From: CAZEYI01 sp964422855 | Lineage (GTDB): Bacteria > Patescibacteriota > Gracilibacteria > Absconditabacterales > Absconditicoccaceae | Assembly: GCA_964422855.1 (NCBI GenBank) | Contig: CAYRCS010000016.1 | Span: 1 to 21,629, forward strand | DNA: 21,629 nt | Reading direction: 5' to 3' | Shown: one piece after another, positions 1 through 8,797 of the stretch | Layout of the letters: every line of letters begins with the position of its first letter | How positions within the stretch are numbered: the stretch's first letter is position 1 | The notes under the pieces: model-generated | Database searches by the model: none | Seen by the model: only the letters and a program-made list of their open reading frames with translations | Told to the model about the DNA's origin: nothing | Program-made: the position numbers and the translations under genes

Positions 1-2
1 CT

Positions 3-701
3 ATCCGTAGAGAAGGTCGAGAATTGCAGGTTGGTCCACCACAAGTTATCTTCAAGGAAGGAGTTGGTAAAAAACAAGAACCTATCGAACAACTTATCGT
101 CAATGTTGATGATGGTTTGTCAGGGACTATCATCGAAAAGATGGCTGGCCGCAAAGGTATGATGCATGCCATGAACTCAGAAAATGGTCTCACAACATTA
201 GAATTCGAAATCCCTACCAGAGGATTGCTCGGATTTAGATCAGAGTTTATCTTACTCACTAAGGGAGAAGGTATCATGTACTCATCATTCTCTCATTATG
301 ATGATTATAGAGGAGATATCGAAAAGAGAAGTGTCTGATCTATGATATCAGGAAATACTGGCCAAGCAATGCTATACAGTATCTTCAAGCTCCAAGATCG
401 TGGTCCAGTATTCGTGGATCCAGCTCAGCAAATTTACGAAGGTATGATTGTCGGCGAACACTTGAAAGGAGGCGATTTGTCTGTGAACTTAACAGTCAAC
501 AAACAGCTTACCAACGTGAGAAATTCAGGTAATGACGTAGCGATGCGTATCTCTCCTATCATCCACCTTACCTTGGAAGACGCATTGAGTTACGTTGCAC
601 AAGACGAACTTATCGAGATTACTCCCAAAAACATTAGATTGAGAAAAAAATACCTTACTGATCAAGCAAGAAATCTAGCTAAGAAAGAAGGGAAACTATA
701 A
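3..701 (+). CDS. typA: TypA/BipA translational GTPase, C-terminal part
   Basis: This is the 3' end of a ribosome-associated translational GTPase; the GTPase domain lies before the window. Seen: the reading frame is open from base 3. It starts with a typical BipA stretch (RREG..L.VGPPQVIF), runs through the EF-G-V-like core (GRKGMMHAMNSENG, PTRGLLGFRSEF) and ends in the BipA-specific C-terminal domain (LQDRGPVF, YEGMIVGEH, LTNVRNSG, EDALSYVAQDELIEITP, IRLRKKYL). A TGA at 336-338 lies at the usual 'G' of the R-x-G-x-x-I-S segment (here KRSV-G-SMISG), so it must be read as glycine; otherwise two ORFs in the same frame would be separated by a single stop. The gene ends at TAA and is followed directly by a strong hairpin terminator. 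The family acts in ribosome assembly and stress or cold adaptation. The identity is clear; only the 5' part is missing. Confidence 0.95.
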
Positions 702-720
702 GTAATGTTTCATACAATAT

Positions 721-747
721 AAAAACCACCCGGCTGGGTGGTTTTTA
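721..747. terminator. Two-way intrinsic terminator between typA and the Nudix gene
   Basis: A 7-bp perfect stem, ACCACCC (725-731) with GGGTGGT (736-742), encloses a GGCT loop. It is extended by A4/T4-5 flanks, so both strands end in a U-tract. It lies between two convergent genes and overlaps the Nudix stop codon at 745-747. Its core CACCCGGC(T/C)GGGTG recurs in the terminator at 2101-2125. Confidence 0.9.
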
Positions 748-1404
748 TATTGCGTACTTTATCTCTATTTCTTTATTAATAAATTCATAGAGTTTTGCAG
801 GTCTATGGGTAACTCAAAATTCTTTTTTATCGCTTTGTTTAATAATATCGAGACCAAGAATTTTTTTTCTGAAATTTCTGACATCTAGATGCTGCCCAAG
901 GATTACTTCATAAATAGATTGTAGTTGTGTAATAGTAAAAAATTTTGATAGAAAATATTGTGCAACATTTGTAGTCTCTAGTTTAGACCTAATTTTTTTG
1001 TAAGCAGACTTAACTATGTCGAGATGATCAAAAGCTAGGGTTGGTAATTCTTTTATAGAGAAATACTGTGCCTTGGCCGCATCGCTTCAAGCCATAGCAA
1101 CGCTATCTACTTGATGGCATATTGCCATATATGCTGTAGTAATGACTCTACCTCTTGGATCTCTATGGGGATCTGAAAAAGTTGCTAGTTGTTCTAGATA
1201 TACGTTTTGTACATTTGTTTCTTCTCGTAGCTCTCTTCTTGCGGCTTGTTCCAGAGATTCGTCATCAAGAACAAATCCTCCAGGAAGAGCCCAGTATCAC
1301 TTATATGGTGGAACAATTCTTTCTATAAGTAGAATTTGTAGTTTTTTATCAATAATGGTAAATATAACATTATCCACCGTGACCAAGATAGATTGTTGTA
1401 TCAT
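745..1404 (-). CDS. Nudix hydrolase-like protein with C-terminal winged helix (NrtR-type)
   Basis: A 219-aa protein, readable only with TGA as Gly (three in-frame TGAs, at KGY, MAG and EFG). The N-terminal half is a Nudix domain: the stretch ALPGGFVLDDESLEQAARRE, continued by LREET, fits GX5EX7REUXEEXGU except that the second helix ends EETNV. After it come YLEQLATFSDPHRDPRGRVI, and then a C-terminal region (VAQYFLSKFFTITQLQSIYE, ILGQHLDVRNFRKKIL, THRPAKLYEF) of the type found in winged-helix Nudix regulators. In the NrtR family this architecture represses NAD-metabolism genes and senses ADP-ribose or related nucleotides; close relatives are enzymes such as ADP-ribose pyrophosphatase. The start is the first ATG after an in-frame TAA. 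It diverges from the gene at 1570, and palindromes lie in the shared spacer. Architecture is sure; regulator versus enzyme is inference. Confidence 0.85.
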
Positions 1405-1424
1405 GTATCCACATATTTATAAAA

Positions 1425-1504
1425 TACTTATTGTAAGTAATACATTAATGAAAATAAGCTTAATATAAAGACTATTTTAATACTTATTGTACAAAATACA
1501 ATAA
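1425..1504. promoter_or_regulatory. Palindrome pair in the Nudix/unknown-gene divergent spacer (candidate operator)
   Basis: Two inverted repeats sit in the 165-bp spacer between divergent genes. The first is TACTTA-ttg-TAAGTA at 1425-1439. The second is TTATTGT (1484-1490) with ACAATAA (1498-1504) around a 7-nt spacer. Both contain the 10-mer TACTTATTGT (1425-1434 and 1481-1490), so they are also direct repeats 56 bp apart. This arrangement suits an autoregulated NrtR-like repressor, but no binding site is proven. The rest of the spacer is AT-rich, with only weak promoter-like hexamers. Confidence 0.45.
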
Positions 1505-1569
1505 TTGCTTGTCCTCCATATATATAAAATTATTGTGACAGCAGTATTTTTATATTATACATTATAGCT

Positions 1570-2094
1570 ATGGGAGACGATATAAAAGAAAAAATTATGG
1601 ATATGGTCCTAGACATAGGAATACGTGGGCAGGAAAAATCTATATCAGAGTGAGACAAATTAAGAATTATGAATCAAACAAAGGATAGTCTATGTAGTGC
1701 GTTGTTGTCATTTATGCCAGATTTGCCCAGGCAGTATAGTAGCCAAGTAGAATCGATTGTGCAACGCATGGAGGATTCTATACAATTTATATTTGATATA
1801 GATGAGTTTGAGGGGTTCCTTTCTTCTTATAAATTAAATGTAGATAGGATCGTGACTATGTTGGATCCATGACATAGAGAACAGGGGGATATAAAAAGGG
1901 AAAGTTTTGACGATATGGCAAATATCAGAGCCAAGATGCAGCACTATCAATCATTATTTGAAAAATTGTATGCCAAAGTGCTATCTATCGGCATGCAAAA
2001 TATAGATTTGGAAAGAATGCAATCACTTATATGATCTATACAAGACAATAACAATCAAAGAGTTGATCGACAACAACAGAAACCCTCAGAATAA
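1570..2094 (+). CDS. Unknown 174-aa helical protein
   Basis: I do not recognise this family. With TGA as glycine there is one frame from ATG 1570 to TAA 2094, with three TGA codons (SEGDK, DPGHR, LIGSI). The product is hydrophilic, begins MGDDIKEKIMDMVLDIG, looks mainly alpha-helical, and has an acidic middle (SIQFIFDIDEFEGF) and a Gln/Asn/Arg-rich tail. There is no signal peptide, membrane segment or catalytic motif. No clear Shine-Dalgarno sequence precedes the start; an A/T-rich -10-like stretch ends about 10 nt upstream. Under the standard code only a 67-aa piece (1669-1872) would be called. It ends against dnaK at a shared terminator. The uniform codon style and the clean terminator support a real gene; the function is unknown. 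Confidence 0.7.
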
Positions 2095-2100
2095 ATATAA

Positions 2101-2125
2101 AAAAGCACCCGGCCGGGTGCTTTTT
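2101..2125. terminator. Two-way intrinsic terminator between the unknown gene and dnaK
   Basis: A 6-bp perfect stem, GCACCC (2105-2110) with GGGTGC (2115-2120), closes on GGCC. It is flanked by an A-run on the left and TTTTT on the right, so it can end transcription in both directions. The core is shared with the terminator at 721-747. Confidence 0.9.
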
Positions 2126-2152
2126 CTTATATTCATTAATTAGTAATATCTT

Positions 2153-4054
2153 TTACTTATCCGCATCAATCACTTCTGCTTCTGGTGCACTGTCATCTTT
2201 CTTGCTTTCATCTTCAATCACATCAGATGAGTTTGGATTTGCAGAGTTATTTTCTGCTGCGTATTTGCCCATCAAGTCTTGGAATTCCTTGGTAAATCTT
2301 TCGATCTCTGTGTCGATTTCTTCCTTGGTTACACCTTCCTTGTCTTTGAGAGCTTTTGCTTCAGCGATGAGCGCATCGATCTTTGCCTTCTCATCTTCTG
2401 GGATCTTAGCTTCGTTATCTTTCTTCATATTTTCCAATTGATAGACAACTTGTTCGAGTCTGTTGACAGCTTCGACAAGTTCTCTTTTTTTCTTATCTTC
2501 TTCAGCAAATTTTTCTGCTTCTTCTTTTGCTTTTGCAATTTCATCATCTGATAGACCAGTAGCTCCTTGAATAGTTACCTTTTGTTCTTTACCAGTAGAT
2601 TGTTCCTTAGCAGAGACATGTAAGATACCATTAGCATCGATATCAAAGGTTACTTCGATCTTTGGTTCACCTCTTCTCATGTTTGGTATGCCTTCTAAGT
2701 TGAACATACCAAGTGATTTATTGTCCTTAGCAAATTGTCTTTCCCCTTGTACGACGTGGACGGTAACTGCATTTTGATTGTCTGTAGCAGTCGTATAGGT
2801 ATTAGACTTCTTGGCAGGGATAGTCGTATTTCTTTCGATCATAACATGTGCAAGTCCTCCTTCTACTTCTACTGCAAGACTAAGTGGTGTTACATCCATA
2901 AGCAAGATGTCAGTGACATCCCCTTGGATGATACCTCCTTGGATCGCAGCACCAGCGGCAACTGCTTCATCTGGATTGACGGTAGCTTTTGGTTCTTTAC
3001 CAAAGATATCTTGGACAATTTTCTTGACTTGTGGCATTCTTGTCGAACCTCCGACCAAGATCACATCATTTACTTCTGACTTGCCCAATTTACTATCTTT
3101 GAGCGCATCCAATACTGGTTGCTTAGTTCTTGCAAAAAGGTCTTTAGTCAATTCTTCAAGCTTTGCCTTGGTAAGTGCAACATCCAAATTTTTTGGTGTC
3201 CCATCGCTTGATGTTGTGATGAATGGGATAGTAATATCTACTCTTTCAGTTTGTGATAATTGTTTCTTAGCATTTTCTGCTTCATCTTTGATTCTCTGCA
3301 TTGCCATAGCATTGCCTTTGAGATCGATACCTTCTTTCTTATTGAACTCTTCGATCACATAATCGATAATTCTCTTGTCCCAGTCAGCACCTCCCAAGTG
3401 AGTATCTCCAGACGTAGAGAGTACTTGATATGTACCTTCTGCGCCTATTTCCATGATGGTCACATCAAATGTACCACCTCAGAGATCAAAGACACAGATC
3501 TTTTCATCTTTATTTTTCCCTTCTCCATAATTCAATGCGGCAGCAGTAGGTTCATTGATGATTCTTTCTACTTTGAGGCCAGCAATTTCACCTGCAACTT
3601 TCGTTGCATTTCTTTGGCTATCATTGAAGTATGCAGGCACAGTAATAACTGCTTGCGTGACTGGTTCGCCGAGAGCTTTTTCAGCATCTTGCTTAAGCTT
3701 CTGCAAGATAAATGCTGATATCTGTTCTGGTTTGTATTCTTTCCCATCAATAACGATCAGACATCCACCATCACTGCCTTCTTTGACTTCGTATGGTACT
3801 GTCTTAATTTCTTCTTTAACTTCACTAAACTTGCGTCATACAAATCTTTTTACTTCATAGACGACATTTTTTGGTTCCAAGACAGCTTTTCTTTTAGCTA
3901 GATCTCCGACCAATAATTCATCACCTTTGATATATACGATAGAAGGAGTTGTTCTTTGACCTTCTGCGTTTACAATAATTTGAGACTTACCGCCGAGCAT
4001 ATATGCCACCGCAGAATTGGTTGTTCCTAAGTCGATACCTATAATTTTACCCAT
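2153..4054 (-). CDS. dnaK: Molecular chaperone DnaK (Hsp70)
   Basis: A 633-aa ATP-dependent Hsp70 chaperone, the normal family length. Seen in order: the N-terminal phosphate-1 motif (GIDLGTTNSAVA), the phosphate-2 region (FDLGGGTFDVTIMEIG), the adenosine motif (VILVGGSTRMPQV), the linker DVTPLSLAVEVEGG, the substrate-binding beta domain (NTTIPAKKS, VHVVQGER, FDIDANGILHVSAK), a helical lid and an acidic Asp/Glu/Lys tail. Two in-frame TGA codons both replace family glycines: VKRFV-G-RKF and the first Gly of DLGGGT. Only two TGAs in 633 codons is low for this window and suits a highly expressed gene. The start is ATG 4054, reading MGKIIGIDLGTTN. No grpE or dnaJ gene adjoins it. It is preceded by a promoter-like pair embedded in a hairpin, so heat-shock control is possible but unproven. 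Confidence 0.97.
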
Positions 4055-4079
4055 AGTATTTGTTTATTATCTACTAAAT

Positions 4080-4115
4080 AAAAAAAGCGTAGCACGTATA
4101 ATATACACATGCTAC
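4080..4115 (-). terminator. Long hairpin after the surface-protein gene
   Basis: On the minus strand, GTAGC...GCTAC arms (4115-4111 and 4093-4089) enclose a nearly continuous stem of about 12 pairs, two of them G-T, followed by seven Ts. This is a good rho-independent terminator for the gene ending at 4144. The same bases also hold the likely dnaK -10 box, so the inverted repeat could serve as an operator instead or as well. Confidence 0.65.
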
Positions 4116-4128
4116 ACTTAAAATGCAA
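4100..4128 (-). promoter_or_regulatory. Candidate sigma70-type promoter of dnaK
   Basis: On the minus strand a -35 box TTGCAT (4128-4123) and a -10 box TATATT (4105-4100) are 17 bp apart, about 45-75 nt before the dnaK ATG. The -10 box sits in the loop of the GTAGCA/TGCTAC inverted repeat. No CIRCE consensus (TTAGCACTC-N9-GAGTGCTAA) is present. Confidence 0.5.
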
Positions 4129-4143
4129 GAGATTTTATACTAT

Positions 4144-6177
4144 TTATTTGTTTGCCAAGAATTCAGCAGTTCTATACATGATTACCATAGCCCAGGCCCT
4201 CAATTCTTGCTTAAATGGTTCGTCAATTTGTGTGATAATTCCATTTGCCTTTAGCGCTTCTAAGTGTGCTTGATACCATTTTGGATCATTTGCGCTCTTG
4301 CTATTATATATATCACCAAATACTAGTCTAGACATAAATGTACCAAACTCTGCTCTTGTGACCAGGTCATTTGGTCTAAACTTCTCAGCTGGACTAACCC
4401 CATCAGCTTTTTGTCCCAACAATTTCATCATACATGAGTATTGTATATATTGTAACAAGTCGCCGGCTTTGGTTGTATCGGTATATCAGAAACACATAGT
4501 TGATCTGTCCATATCAGCCTCTACTCCCAATACATCGGTAGCATACTCCACAGCAAATTTAGCAAGCTGAGCTCTTGTCAATTCATTATACATCATCGCC
4601 TTCGTAATGTCAGAGAAGCTTGTCATCCCGACATTTTTGGCGAATAAGAATGCTTCGATCATCTCCGTAGGATATTTGTTTGCATCCACTTTATTGGCTA
4701 TACTTTGTACTGCTTGAGTATTAGGTTTGAATGCCGCCCATGCATCTGCTGCGTTGCCAGGAGATACTATTGTTGTAGTCGCAGCAGGATGCTCATTAGT
4801 AATTTCTGATTTGACCGATTGAATTATGTCACTTAGAGATGCTCATCAAGATTCTCCAGCACCTTCCGATCATCCGCCGCCAGCTGCTGCTCAAGCATTG
4901 GTGCTAGTGCTACCTATAGCAAGGGCGAAAATAGAACCATTATCATTGTTGCTGATCTCGTTGGTATCGCTCGTTATAGCAGCTACTATATCGTAGACTC
5001 CAGATACACTACTGCGCAGAGTTAGCGTAATAGTACTCATGCCTCATAGATCTAGTCCATCTAGATTCCATGTATATGACTTGCCTGCAGAGCTTGTATA
5101 ATTTGGTGATGCTGATGCGATAGTCATACCAGCAGGTAATGTGAGGGTTGTTTGTATATTATCAGCAGAATTAGGTCATCTATTGCCGGCCAATATATCA
5201 AGTTGGAAGTCTTTATTTGGATCGACAGTGTTTTTTGATGATGATGTATTGACATACAGATCGGCACCATCATTGAGTACCTCACTTGATACAGCCGCTA
5301 TATTGTTAGAATTATCATCATCATAATTATTGGAATCAATACTGGCAAAATTAAGCATATTAAACCCATCATCTAGAAGTGTTGATACACTTGCCCATAT
5401 ACTAATTGATCATCCATCGCCAGGAGCAATATTTTCCAAGCTCCACGCTATACTGTTATTGTCTATATTGCTAGGCTGTATATCACTACTGATATATATC
5501 GCCCCATCAGGTAGTGTATTTACAATAATTGCATTTTCTGCTGTAGTGTCACTGATGTTTTGATATGAAAGAGTATACTCGATAATTTGTCCAGCTTGTA
5601 CAATACTATGTGATGCTGTATTTGATATACGCAGATCAGTATTGTTTGCACTTGTAAGAGATTCGCTAGGAGCTATATTTGCTGTAGCATGATTGTTATT
5701 CATATAAGGATCTTCACCATCAGCAGATATCCATGCCGTACTTCATCATACCAAAGATGCTATATCATCAACCTGCATTTCCACAACTATAATACCATTG
5801 TCATCTGGTAAGTTATCCCATTGGAGCGTATTGCCTACAACATCTGGAGAAGGATTGGCAGATATGTATGTCATTCCATCCGGAACATTGGATTGGAGAG
5901 TGATATTAGTAGCTAGCTTTGAAGGATAATCTTCATTTTGGTAAAAATATATAAATGCGATGGTATCTCCTACATCTACATATTCAGTATTTGAATTATT
6001 GGATATAGACATATCCGATCCATCTGCAGCATAGGTGCCACTATAGCTCAACCCAAACAAACTAGAGCTTATGACTACAAATGCAGATACTGCAGCCATA
6101 CCTGATACAATACTATGGTGGTGGAGCCAGCTCTTAGCATCAAAATAATCTTTGAAAAAAGTTTGTACAATATTCAT
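4144..6177 (-). CDS. Large secreted surface protein: DUF11 repeats plus SLH-like C-terminus
   Basis: One 677-aa reading frame built from five same-frame fragments; ten TGA codons are read as Gly, including two TGA-TGA pairs (VGGST and SGGAS). N-terminus: a basic/His stretch, then a hydrophobic segment at about residues 23-43 and an AYAA-like export site, so the protein is exported or membrane-anchored. Next come about three DUF11-type beta-sandwich repeats, e.g. YVDVGDTIAFIYFYQNE, VQAGQIIEYTLSYQN and VDPNKDFQLDILAGN, with recurrent 'LP.G..Y.S..P' segments. An Ala/Gly/Ser-rich linker follows at about 425-450. The last 180 residues resemble S-layer homology modules (FSDITKAMMYNELTRAQLAK, FRPNDLVTRAEFGTFMSRL). 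These families usually form or attach to a cell-surface layer. A strong promoter lies upstream. The export and repeat assignment is firm; an S-layer role is inferred. Confidence 0.85.
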
Positions 6178-6210
6178 AGTCTATGCTTCCAAAAAATAAA
6201 TAATCACCCA

Positions 6211-6239
6211 AGTATACGGACGACCACCTTTTTTGTCAA
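6211..6239 (-). promoter_or_regulatory. Strong sigma70-type promoter of the surface-protein gene
   Basis: On the minus strand a perfect -35 TTGACA (6239-6234) and -10 TATACT (6216-6211) are 17 bp apart. Transcription would start near 6204, giving a leader of about 27 nt before ATG 6177, with a weak TTGGAAG ribosome-site candidate. This is the best match to the consensus in the window and fits an abundant surface protein. Confidence 0.8.
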
Positions 6240-6269
6240 AAAATACGTGATATTTTTTATAAGCAAAAA

Positions 6270-6797
6270 CTATACAATCTTGCTCAATCTATCTGCTATA
6301 TCGAGTTCATGCAGATGTTGCAAGGTATGAGGCAGAAGATATTGTCTGAGGAACTCTATATTGTTGTCTATAATAGCTTGTCTGATATCGCTCGCTCTGA
6401 CGGGTATGCGTTCTACTGGTTGGAGGATATGTTTTTTTTGTTCTGCAAAAATATCTATCACCCAAGGATTATTGGATATCACTGTATCAAAATCAGGCAA
6501 TTGCGTCTGTATATGGTCAACCCATCTGGCATCATCTACAAAATCGGGGATAGGGTATATCTCTACAAGCTTATGAACGCCATAGCCTTCTAGGGCAGTT
6601 TGCAATATCTGCATTCTTTCTTCCAGATGAAGTGGATTTTCGGCAGTATGCGATTCATTCGACGATCCAATACCGATGATCAGGCGTTCGATCCCAGTTT
6701 CCAATGCCTGTTGTATGGCATCTATATGTCCATGATGCAGTGGTTGCATACGCGCTATTCGCAATCATGTGTGAGGCGGGTGAGACATATGATCCAT
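6270..6797 (-). CDS. nadM: Nicotinamide-nucleotide adenylyltransferase, NadM-like
   Basis: A 175-aa nucleotidyltransferase-fold protein that probably joins NMN (or NaMN) and ATP to make NAD. Seen: the (H/T)xGH signature in RMQPLHHGHIDAI (residues 21-24), GIGSSNESHTAENPLHLEER (close to archaeal NadM), IPDFVDDARWVDH, DTVISNNPWV, and a late RASDIRQAI that fits the ISSTxxR-like phosphate-binding motif. A TGA at 6765-6767 supplies the Gly before LRIARMQP, equivalent to the conserved Gly before the first beta strand. The frame therefore extends to ATG 6797 (or 6788), adding a short MDHMSHPPHT leader. A standard-code caller would start at the TTG at 6764. It lies 14 nt downstream of nadK, so the two form an NAD-synthesis operon. 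The exact start is uncertain. Confidence 0.85.
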
Positions 6798-6811
6798 ACA
6801 AGTAAAGTTAT

Positions 6812-7600
6812 TTAGAGAGTACCTATTTCTGGCTCTATATCCATACTTTTATGCTCAGCAATGAGCAGTCTTTTGGTATCAAAATTGTGTGTTTTGAGAA
6901 ATCAGAGACGCACAGATGTTGTATCTGGTGAGATAATCACGCGTTTGATATTGGTAAATATTCTGCTATGTCCATCGACGCCTATTTCGGCTTCTGATTT
7001 GCTCTCTATATCTATAGTTATCGTACTGGGTTGCACTAGTTGATGATGGAAAGGCATGGTCGCAATTCACATAATTCCTCGTACATTGCTACTCAGAGGG
7101 ATCACAGGCCCGCCATTACTCAGCCAATACGCTGTCGATCCTATCGCAGTAGATATGAGCAATCAGGTTCACTGTACATTATAGGTCTGTTCAGCAGTTT
7201 GTACGGTACAGTATAGGTAATCCAAGATACCTTTGCCTATAGCCAGATCGTTGACCATATGAGTGGTATGTTCTTTACCTGCAGCATCGATGGCTGTCAC
7301 ATGCGGCAATTGCTCAGTGACAAAGTCCAGTTCTTCCATATCGTGAGGCAGCGCGGTATAGTCTGTGATATCATTCATCAAAAACCCTAATCTCCCAAAA
7401 TTAACCCCCACAAAAGGCAAGTCATAATGCTGATATTCCTTTAGCATATGGAGCATAAAACCATCGCCTCAGGCCACAAGTATCGCTGTTGCCTTCGTGA
7501 TATCATCAGTAAAAAAAGCAGGATTATGGTCGATATAGTCCTGCAATCTTTGTACATCTTTTTTGGTATCCAGAAGAGGATAATATTTAATCGTATTCAT
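6812..7600 (-). CDS. nadK: NAD kinase
   Basis: A 262-aa NAD kinase that phosphorylates NAD to NADP. Seen: the GGDG motif at residues 45-48 (AILVAGGDGFML) whose first Gly is TGA; VGVNFGRLGFLM; the NE/D-type region (HTTHMVNDLAIGKG); the conserved GTGLLISTAIGSTAYWLSNG from residue 145, with two TGA glycines; and DGH...IFTNIKRVIISP. Five in-frame TGAs occur in all. The N-terminus is shorter than in many NadKs. ATG 7600 was chosen because earlier in-frame codons run into the nrdB terminator. Its downstream partner is the nadM-like gene. Together they supply NADP(H), the reductant source for the ribonucleotide reductase encoded just upstream, although a terminator separates the two units. Confidence 0.93.
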
Positions 7601-7627
7601 GTTGAATATGATACATATTTGCAGCAA

Positions 7628-7649
7628 CAAAAAAAGAGCCTTTCGGCTC
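7628..7649 (-). terminator. Terminator after nrdB
   Basis: On the minus strand the stem GAGCC-GAAA-GGCTC is followed by a run of Ts (plus-strand A-run 7629-7635). It lies 18 nt past the nrdB TAG stop and separates nrdAB from nadK. Confidence 0.85.
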
Positions 7650-7666
7650 AATTATTGTTTGGTAGA

Positions 7667-8734
7667 CTAGAACTCCCACGTACCCTTCATACTACTAGAC
7701 TGTGTATAGTTAGTTACCGTAGATTCGAAGAAGTTTGATTTTTCACTGTTGTTGTCTTGGAGTCTTTCCAGATGCTTGTATGGATTTGACGTTATCTCTG
7801 GATAGAGCGGTTCCAATCCTATCATTTGTAATCTGAGGTTTGCTAGGTATCTTGTATAGTCGTGGATGGTCTCATCATTCATACCCATGATTCTATTTCT
7901 GATGATGTGGCATGAGAATTTTTCTTCTTGTTGTACTGCTGTCTCAAACATTTCGTATATGATTTTTTCGTTGAACATCTCAGGGAATTCTTGTTTGATA
8001 GCCTTGATGATATTTGCAAACATCACGACGTGCGTGAGTTCATCTCTTCTGATGTAGTTGATCATTCTCTGTGTCGCTACCATCATAGCACGATCTGCCA
8101 ATCCATCAAAGAACGCAAATCCATTGTAGAAGTAGAGACCCTCGAGCAAGAAGTTTGCGATGATACCTCTAAAGAAGTTTTCATCACTTGGATTGTCCAC
8201 GAAGTTTTGATAGAGCTGTCCGATATATTGATTTCTCTCGAGCATGATCGCGTCATCTCTCCAGTAGTAGTAGATCGCTTCTCTCTTTCTACTGTCTACG
8301 ACAGCTTCCAAGATAGTCGCATAACTCTGTGAGTGGATAGCTTCTTGATATGTCTGGATTGCCATAAGTAAGTTTACTTCTGGTGCAGTGATATACTCAC
8401 TGAAGTTTGGCAGATTTGATGTCTGCAAACTATCCAAGAAGATAAGGAATGACAAGATACCATCATATACATCTCTTTCATCGTCAGTAAGTTTTTGCTT
8501 GTACTGGATAGCATCATCATTGAGTCCTGATATCTTTTCTGGTACCCAGAAGTTACCCATCATGGTCTGATACATTGATTTTGCCCATGAATATTTAGCA
8601 TTGTTTAGATTCATGAGACCAGTGGTCTCTCCCTTGATGATGGTTCTGTCAGAGACAGTATCGTTACCTTCTGGGTTGAATAACTTCTTTGGTTGTTGAG
8701 CTTCGTCTTGTTGTGTTTGATCGGCAGCAGTCAT
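7667..8734 (-). CDS. nrdB: Class I ribonucleotide reductase small subunit NrdB
   Basis: The 355-aa beta subunit, which houses the di-metal/tyrosyl-radical cofactor that starts ribonucleotide reduction in NrdA. Ligand positions are visible: D101 (FLDSLQTSN), E131 and H134 (QEAIHSQSY), E198 (NFLLEGLYF), and E232 and H235 (RRDELTHVV). The radical tyrosine is Y138, seven residues after E131 as in the Escherichia coli enzyme. All ligands and the radical Tyr are present, so this looks like a classical tyrosyl-radical enzyme and not a Phe-type (class Ic) or metal-free variant. There are no in-frame TGA codons. It lies 63 nt downstream of nrdA, most likely co-transcribed from the NrdR-box promoter. 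It ends with the usual acidic/aromatic tail (..GTWEF) that would dock on NrdA. Confidence 0.96.
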   Translation of the reverse strand: MTAADQTQQDEAQQPKKLFNPEGNDTVSDRTIIKGETTGLMNLNNAKYSWAKSMYQTMMGNFWVPEKISGLNDDAIQYKQKLTDDERDVYDGILSFLIFLDSLQTSNLPNFSEYITAPEVNLLMAIQTYQEAIHSQSYATILEAVVDSRKREAIYYYWRDDAIMLERNQYIGQLYQNFVDNPSDENFFRGIIANFLLEGLYFYNGFAFFDGLADRAMMVATQRMINYIRRDELTHVVMFANIIKAIKQEFPEMFNEKIIYEMFETAVQQEEKFSCHIIRNRIMGMNDETIHDYTRYLANLRLQMIGLEPLYPEITSNPYKHLERLQDNNSEKSNFFESTVTNYTQSSSMKGTWEF

Positions 8735-8797
8735 AATTTTATGCGCTAGTAAAAATTAAAGTATTTGTAGTATTAAGATATTCGTGATTACAATATA

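Noticed and set aside
1142..1468. Plus-strand ORF of 108 aa
   Set aside because: It is the shadow of the minus-strand Nudix gene, which has the Nudix signature when TGA is read as Gly.
6238..6258. AAAAAATA/TATTTTTT inverted repeat after nadM
   Set aside because: Pure A/T arms make a weak hairpin that overlaps the -35 box of the next promoter; not strong enough to call a terminator.
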